In this document: positions 61,301-64,000 of the stretch, one piece after another
How positions within the stretch are numbered: position 1 is the first letter of the stretch
Layout of the letters: each line of letters opens with the position of its first letter
From: Bacteroidales bacterium
Lineage (GTDB): Bacteria > Bacteroidota > Bacteroidia > Bacteroidales > Tenuifilaceae
Length of the DNA stretch: 64,000 bases
Assembly (NCBI GenBank): GCA_013141385.1
Contig: JABFRB010000002.1
Coordinates: 62,001 to 126,000, forward strand
Reading direction: 5' to 3'
The notes under the pieces: generated by a model
Told to the model about the DNA's origin: nothing
The model's database searches: none
Seen by the model: only the letters and a program-made list of their open reading frames with translations
Position numbers and translations under genes: made by a program

Positions 61301-63148
61301 ACCAATTCTACCAAAAATATCTACATAAGAACCAGTTGATATTTTATACAAAGCAATAGCATCATTTCCATTAAAATTGACAGCACCACTAACTGTAGCA
61401 GTACCTCCATATATTGCTGCTAAACTGTTTTTGTATACAATTGTAGATTGGTCATTTAGTGTACCAGTTAGCTGGAAACTTGCGATAGCAACGGATCCAT
61501 TATTAAATGGTCGTAACTCATAATCAGCAAGATCTACTGATACCCCTGTATTATTTGATATTTCTAAATACTTATTGTTTGATGAACCTTCAACATATTC
61601 CGATATTATTAAATCGGTAGCACAACTACCGGTTCCACCTGCCAAAGTAATTCCGCTAATACTTGGGGGCGTTGCAGATGTTTTATAGTTGATATTTGCT
61701 AAGGAATTTGTGTAGGAATAAAACTTAAAATAGTAGGTTGTCGATGGGTTTAACCCAGAAAACTTAATCGTTTGTAATCCTTGTGCCACATTTTTAACCA
61801 ACAGGCTATTCGCAACTACAATGCCATCAACAGGATCAGTAATAGCAGCAAAACTTACTGTACTTGCTTTAATTAAGTATCCATCAGGTGTTACTGAGGT
61901 TGATGCATCTGTCCAATTTAAAGTAATAGATGTGCTGGTTGATGTTCCTGTATTTATTGATGTTGGATAATTAGTTGGCTCATCCTTAACTACATTGTAG
62001 CTGTATGCTACTGAAGTTGTTGAGTTAGCATCATTATCAACAGCAACTATCCTGTAGGTTACTGTCGTCCCAGCTGGTTGGGCTGGAATTGATGAGGCGG
62101 TCACATAATTTGGTGCTCCACTTACATTCATTGTAATAGAATTCCCAAAACTAGTTCCATTGGTGCACCATTGTAAGGTTACAGATGTTACAGAAATATT
62201 ATCGGTTACATTTGCAGATACTGAAACTGTACTAGCAGCATTTGGTGCAGCAGGAGTATTAATAATGCCTGTGATTGTTGGTGATGTTGAGCATCCCCAT
62301 ACCTGACATACATACTCTGGATGATCGACATAAGGATTCCTATTATGCTGAGGTGTGCTGTAATAGATACTATCGTTTCGATTAATTTCCTTCTGGCTTA
62401 CAGGATCGCTATTATGCCATGATATTAACATATCGATATACCATTGCTTATAATTTCCACCAGTGGTATTAATAATATACTGAGAATCATAGTAACCGTA
62501 AGTAGTAACCCAATCACTTAGTTCGTTCATATACCGGGTTGCTAAATACAGATATGCTCTAGCAAAATCGCCTTTATACTCATTAATGGGTTCAAAAACA
62601 GTTCCTGTATATCCGGGGAAAGTGCATGGTCCCAATTTACTCCCATTGGTTGAAGTCCATGTGGGTGTTGAGGTTTGCCCTACTACATAATTGCTTTTTC
62701 TGCTATTAACGTATTGATCCGCAGGAAATAAATGGTGTAAGTCCGTATACTGTGGGTTGAAATCATCATCTTTTCCTCCCCACCATGAATTGGGCATGCA
62801 GTGCTCCCTTGAGTAACAATCGCCTTCACCCGATGCTGTTCCACACTGATTCGTATAAATTGTATAAGTGTATGCCGGTGTTCCACCAGGAATATCAGAA
62901 TACATATCCCAAATTATGGTGTTATTTGGAGCTGGCCTTACATCGGTAACTGCATAGGCATTCCAAACATCAAATGATGCACTGGTGTATGGAAGCTTAA
63001 CATGTCCCGTGGTTGTGATATCGCGAAGTGCGGCACGTAAAGTTTCTCCTGATTTCCCTCCTGCTAAATCATAGTAGCCTGCTGGGATTTGAGCAATGCT
63101 CGAAAAAAATAAAAAAATCCCCGCCAATAGTAATAATCCTTTTTTCAT
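58352..63148 (-). CDS. Giant secreted endonuclease-I protein with LTD, FnIII, Ig-like repeats and T9SS domain
   Basis: 1598 aa. A signal peptide covers about 1-19 (L-L-L-L-A-G-I-F-L-F-F-S-S-I-A-Q). The endonuclease I domain (about 20-290) has the catalytic R-E-H-C-M-P-N-S-W-W and D-L-H-H-L-F-P-A-D (beta-beta-alpha metal site). Then an Ig-like/FnIII region (about 290-500), a lamin-tail domain (D-L-I-I-S-E-Y-V-E-G-S-S-N-N-K-Y-L-E-I-S-N, about 515-670), another FnIII, and four tandem Ig-like repeats of about 91 residues encoded by 59095-60185. A PKD/Ig-like module and a T9SS type A sorting domain (V-Y-P-N-P-V-S-N-E-L, G-L-Y-I-L-K) finish the protein. It should cut extracellular DNA on the surface or outside the cell. 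Confidence 0.9.
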   Translation of the reverse strand: MKKGLLLLAGIFLFFSSIAQIPAGYYDLAGGKSGETLRAALRDITTTGHVKLPYTSASFDVWNAYAVTDVRPAPNNTIIWDMYSDIPGGTPAYTYTIYTNQCGTASGEGDCYSREHCMPNSWWGGKDDDFNPQYTDLHHLFPADQYVNSRKSNYVVGQTSTPTWTSTNGSKLGPCTFPGYTGTVFEPINEYKGDFARAYLYLATRYMNELSDWVTTYGYYDSQYIINTTGGNYKQWYIDMLISWHNSDPVSQKEINRNDSIYYSTPQHNRNPYVDHPEYVCQVWGCSTSPTITGIINTPAAPNAASTVSVSANVTDNISVTSVTLQWCTNGTSFGNSITMNVSGAPNYVTASSIPAQPAGTTVTYRIVAVDNDANSTTSVAYSYNVVKDEPTNYPTSINTGTSTSTSITLNWTDASTSVTPDGYLIKASTVSFAAITDPVDGIVVANSLLVKNVAQGLQTIKFSGLNPSTTYYFKFYSYTNSLANINYKTSATPPSISGITLAGGTGSCATDLIISEYVEGSSNNKYLEISNNTGVSVDLADYELRPFNNGSVAIASFQLTGTLNDQSTIVYKNSLAAIYGGTATVSGAVNFNGNDAIALYKISTGSYVDIFGRIGEDPGTAWTSGSFTTINKTLVRNANVTSGVTSNPTSGFPTLATEWTQYNQDDVSNLGAHTMACATCSAPTVKASNITFASVNQTSMTINWTNGNGSNRFVVMRQGSQVSGVPITGITYAASSTFGLGDELSPDEFVIYNNSGSSATVSNLIAGQTYYISIFEYSCLPGAEIYLTPATTSSQITCSLSTGTTPNSKYCVTSSTGSATTIGFTSTGPFTGNTYTAQLSNSTGSFASPVNIGTLTSNLNSGTINCTIPANTPSGTGYLIRVISTGPSITGTNSNSFEISLYTPPTAPASALTSRDNFCEDDGGTIDLSVTGGSGTTLSWYTSSCGGTLIGTGSPLNIASPSSTTTYYARWEHACGNSACTSVTVNVKPKGTASVLIGVSSNPACQGTSVTFTATPTNGGLTPSYQWQLNGSDVIGQTSNTYSSSSLVTGDQVKCIMTSSETCVTGSPATSNIITMTVSSDLAVSVSIGVSANPACTGTSVTFTATPTNVGNAPSYQWKLNGSDIIGQTGSTYSSCSLATADQVKCIMTSNDACASGSPATSNAITMTVNPTFAANVSIATSANPICAGTSVTFTATPVNGGSTPTYQWKLNGSDIIGQTGSTYSSNTLANSDLVKCIMTSSETCTSGSPATSNTVTMTVNPVLAASISIAPSANPACIGTSITFTATPVNGGSTPTYQWKLNNLDIVSQTGSTYTSNTLVNGDLVTCTMTSSEICASDSPATSNTVSLTINPLPSDAGIISGITTVCQGQNSITYSVTQIGNATSYLWTLPTGVIGTSTANEITVNYGLTALSGDIKVKGNNGCGNGVESTLAITVKEKPATPIIELYQTTKSGYYLRSNATTGNQWYNLTGLLNNATEQMYAVLTSGTYYDIVTINGCSSDPSNSIVVVLSGIDNPISNKSIEVYPNPVSNELVIEIKGNVNRTGFEILNSTGNIVFKGSLLEKTVVQTKSFSSGLYILKLENGKTFIFKKFIKE
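59095..60185. repeat. Four tandem repeats of about 272 bases (Ig-like)
   Basis: Within the giant endonuclease gene, four consecutive units of about 272 bases encode repeated ~91-residue domains beginning S-x-N-P-A/I-C-x-G-T-S and containing Y-Q-W-K/Q-L-N-G-S-D-x-I-G-Q-T. Corresponding points in the four units (CTGTTTGAC-like, near 59213, 59486, 59758 and 60029) keep constant spacing. The units are similar in DNA as well as protein, suggesting recent duplication or homogenisation. Confidence 0.8.
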
Positions 63149-63598
63149 CTTTTTATTTTTTTCAAATGTAACGCAACTTTGAAGAAAATTGTCAAATTAG
63201 CATGCAATTGATCATACAACTGAATAAAACAAAAAAAACGAAGCCAAAACGGTAAAATGTTGTAACAAAGTTCTATTAAATTGAGATTGTTCTTCGTAAG
63301 TTGACTTTGAACGGGGAATAGTATGATTGATTTACAACCCCAACAAACGATGATTTTAATTTTGTAATACTGATTACAGAAAAAAATGATATATTTGTCT
63401 GATTTTAAACTTTTTCAGTAATTGCTTGTTATCATCTAACAACACTTTCCTTTTTTAATTACTGGTTTCTGGCAAAACCAGATCATCTCTTTTAAAATCA
63501 CGTATCGATCTATACTGACCAAATAGGTAGATTATTGCTTTGGTTGCATTTATTTCAGTTAAATAATAACGGTTATACTAAACGAAAACAGCAATTCT
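63149..63598. other. 450-base gene-free region
   Basis: No ORF, tRNA or hairpin of note is visible. It should hold the promoter of the giant secreted gene on the minus strand and of the small ORF at 63599. A-rich runs are the only feature. Confidence 0.4.
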
Positions 63599-63796
63599 AT
63601 GTACGAAAAAAGACCTACCACTATTAATACTAAAACACCCGATCTTTCGAAGATGAAGGCAGTAGTTATCGATTTCAAAACAGTAATATATATTGAAGTA
63701 GGTGCCAGCGAAGAAGAGGCCAGAAAACGTTACTCAACACGAGGAGAATATTCCAAGGAGCTGATAAAGGGTAAAAAATCAGTTGGGGTAAAATAA
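63599..63796 (+). CDS. Small uncharacterised protein
   Basis: 65 aa. Soluble, basic and charged, with M-K-A-V-V-I-D-F-K-T-V-I-Y-I-E-V-G (strand-like, about 19-34) followed by a helix A-S-E-E-E-A-R-K-R-Y-S. No known domain is recognised. It has reasonable composition and a plausible ATG, with no competing ORF, so it may be a real gene; there is no other support. Confidence 0.45.
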   Translation: MYEKRPTTINTKTPDLSKMKAVVIDFKTVIYIEVGASEEEARKRYSTRGEYSKELIKGKKSVGVK

Positions 63797-64000
63797 AAAA
63801 ACAAACAGATCATGTCCTGTGATGCCTAATGATCTCCCTGTTACATTGTAAATACTGATTGTACTACACCATAAAAGGCATACCGTAAAATAGCACATAG
63901 ACCGCAAGTCCACGCTGGCAAGGCATAATATAGCAGTTGTTGGCGTGTTTTTATTTACCCTTTATTTAATCATCGGCAAGTACTTTTCCCTATTCTCAAA

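Noticed and set aside
1-64000. rRNA or tRNA genes.
   Set aside because: No cloverleaf-like or rRNA-like sequence was recognised in any gene-free stretch; a covariance-model scan would be needed to be certain.

Overview
The window looks like chromosomal DNA of an AT-rich member of the Bacteroidota, most likely a Bacteroidales/Marinilabiliales-type marine, sediment or gut relative. The evidence is the gene content: type IX secretion C-terminal sorting domains, a carboxypeptidase-regulatory-domain TonB receptor, a glycine-lipid acyltransferase pair, DUF5916, a GIN-domain protein and Bacteroidetes-style cytochrome bd. I saw no rRNA, tRNA or CRISPR array.

Layout. 1-7.9 kb is a housekeeping block: the 3' part of a PurF-like amidotransferase, the GlsA/GlsB-like acyltransferases, a GNAT, a flavoprotein and small conserved proteins. 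8.1-12.7 kb holds a secreted GH99-like protein and an M28 peptidase, convergent across a perfect terminator palindrome. 12.9-15.8 kb is cydAB followed by an unlisted 34-aa CydX-like ORF, with a PAS-domain regulator beyond. 18.4-27.3 kb has a caspase-fold protein, a heterodimeric ABC exporter, DUF6629, pirin and a ChrA-type chromate transporter.

28.0-44.6 kb is the most unusual part. It is visibly more AT-rich than its surroundings and reads as a candidate ribosomally synthesised, modified peptide (RiPP) locus. It encodes a radical-SAM/SPASM maturase, an overlapping pseudo-radical-SAM partner that keeps the SPASM cysteines but lacks the catalytic CX3CX2C, a 63-aa precursor with seven Cys in a Cys-Gly-rich core, a truncated second leader peptide, an LpxL-like acyltransferase with an apparent C-terminal RRE-like (PqqD-like) domain, and an M50 intramembrane protease with an N-terminal RRE-like domain. 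A TonB-dependent receptor, an O-antigen-ligase/TPR protein and a MacB-type exporter with its adaptor follow. Inferred model: the SAM pair installs Cys-derived crosslinks, the acyltransferase may lipidate the peptide, the M50 protein may remove the leader, and MacAB exports the product.

44.7-51 kb is a patchwork: a methyltransferase, an MNT nucleotidyltransferase next to a broken HEPN gene, DUF1801, a CZB protein, an Ada-type DNA repair protein, and a complete IS1182-family element inserted in the palindromic end of a MITE-like repeat. 51-63.8 kb carries DUF5916, LemA plus M48 protease, a membrane PQQ-propeller protein, and a giant T9SS-secreted endonuclease-I protein with four tandem Ig-like repeats of about 91 aa.

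Small repeats also appear: a roughly 100-bp palindromic MITE-like element at 12771-12868 and 34879-34979, with a deletion derivative at 11172-11210.
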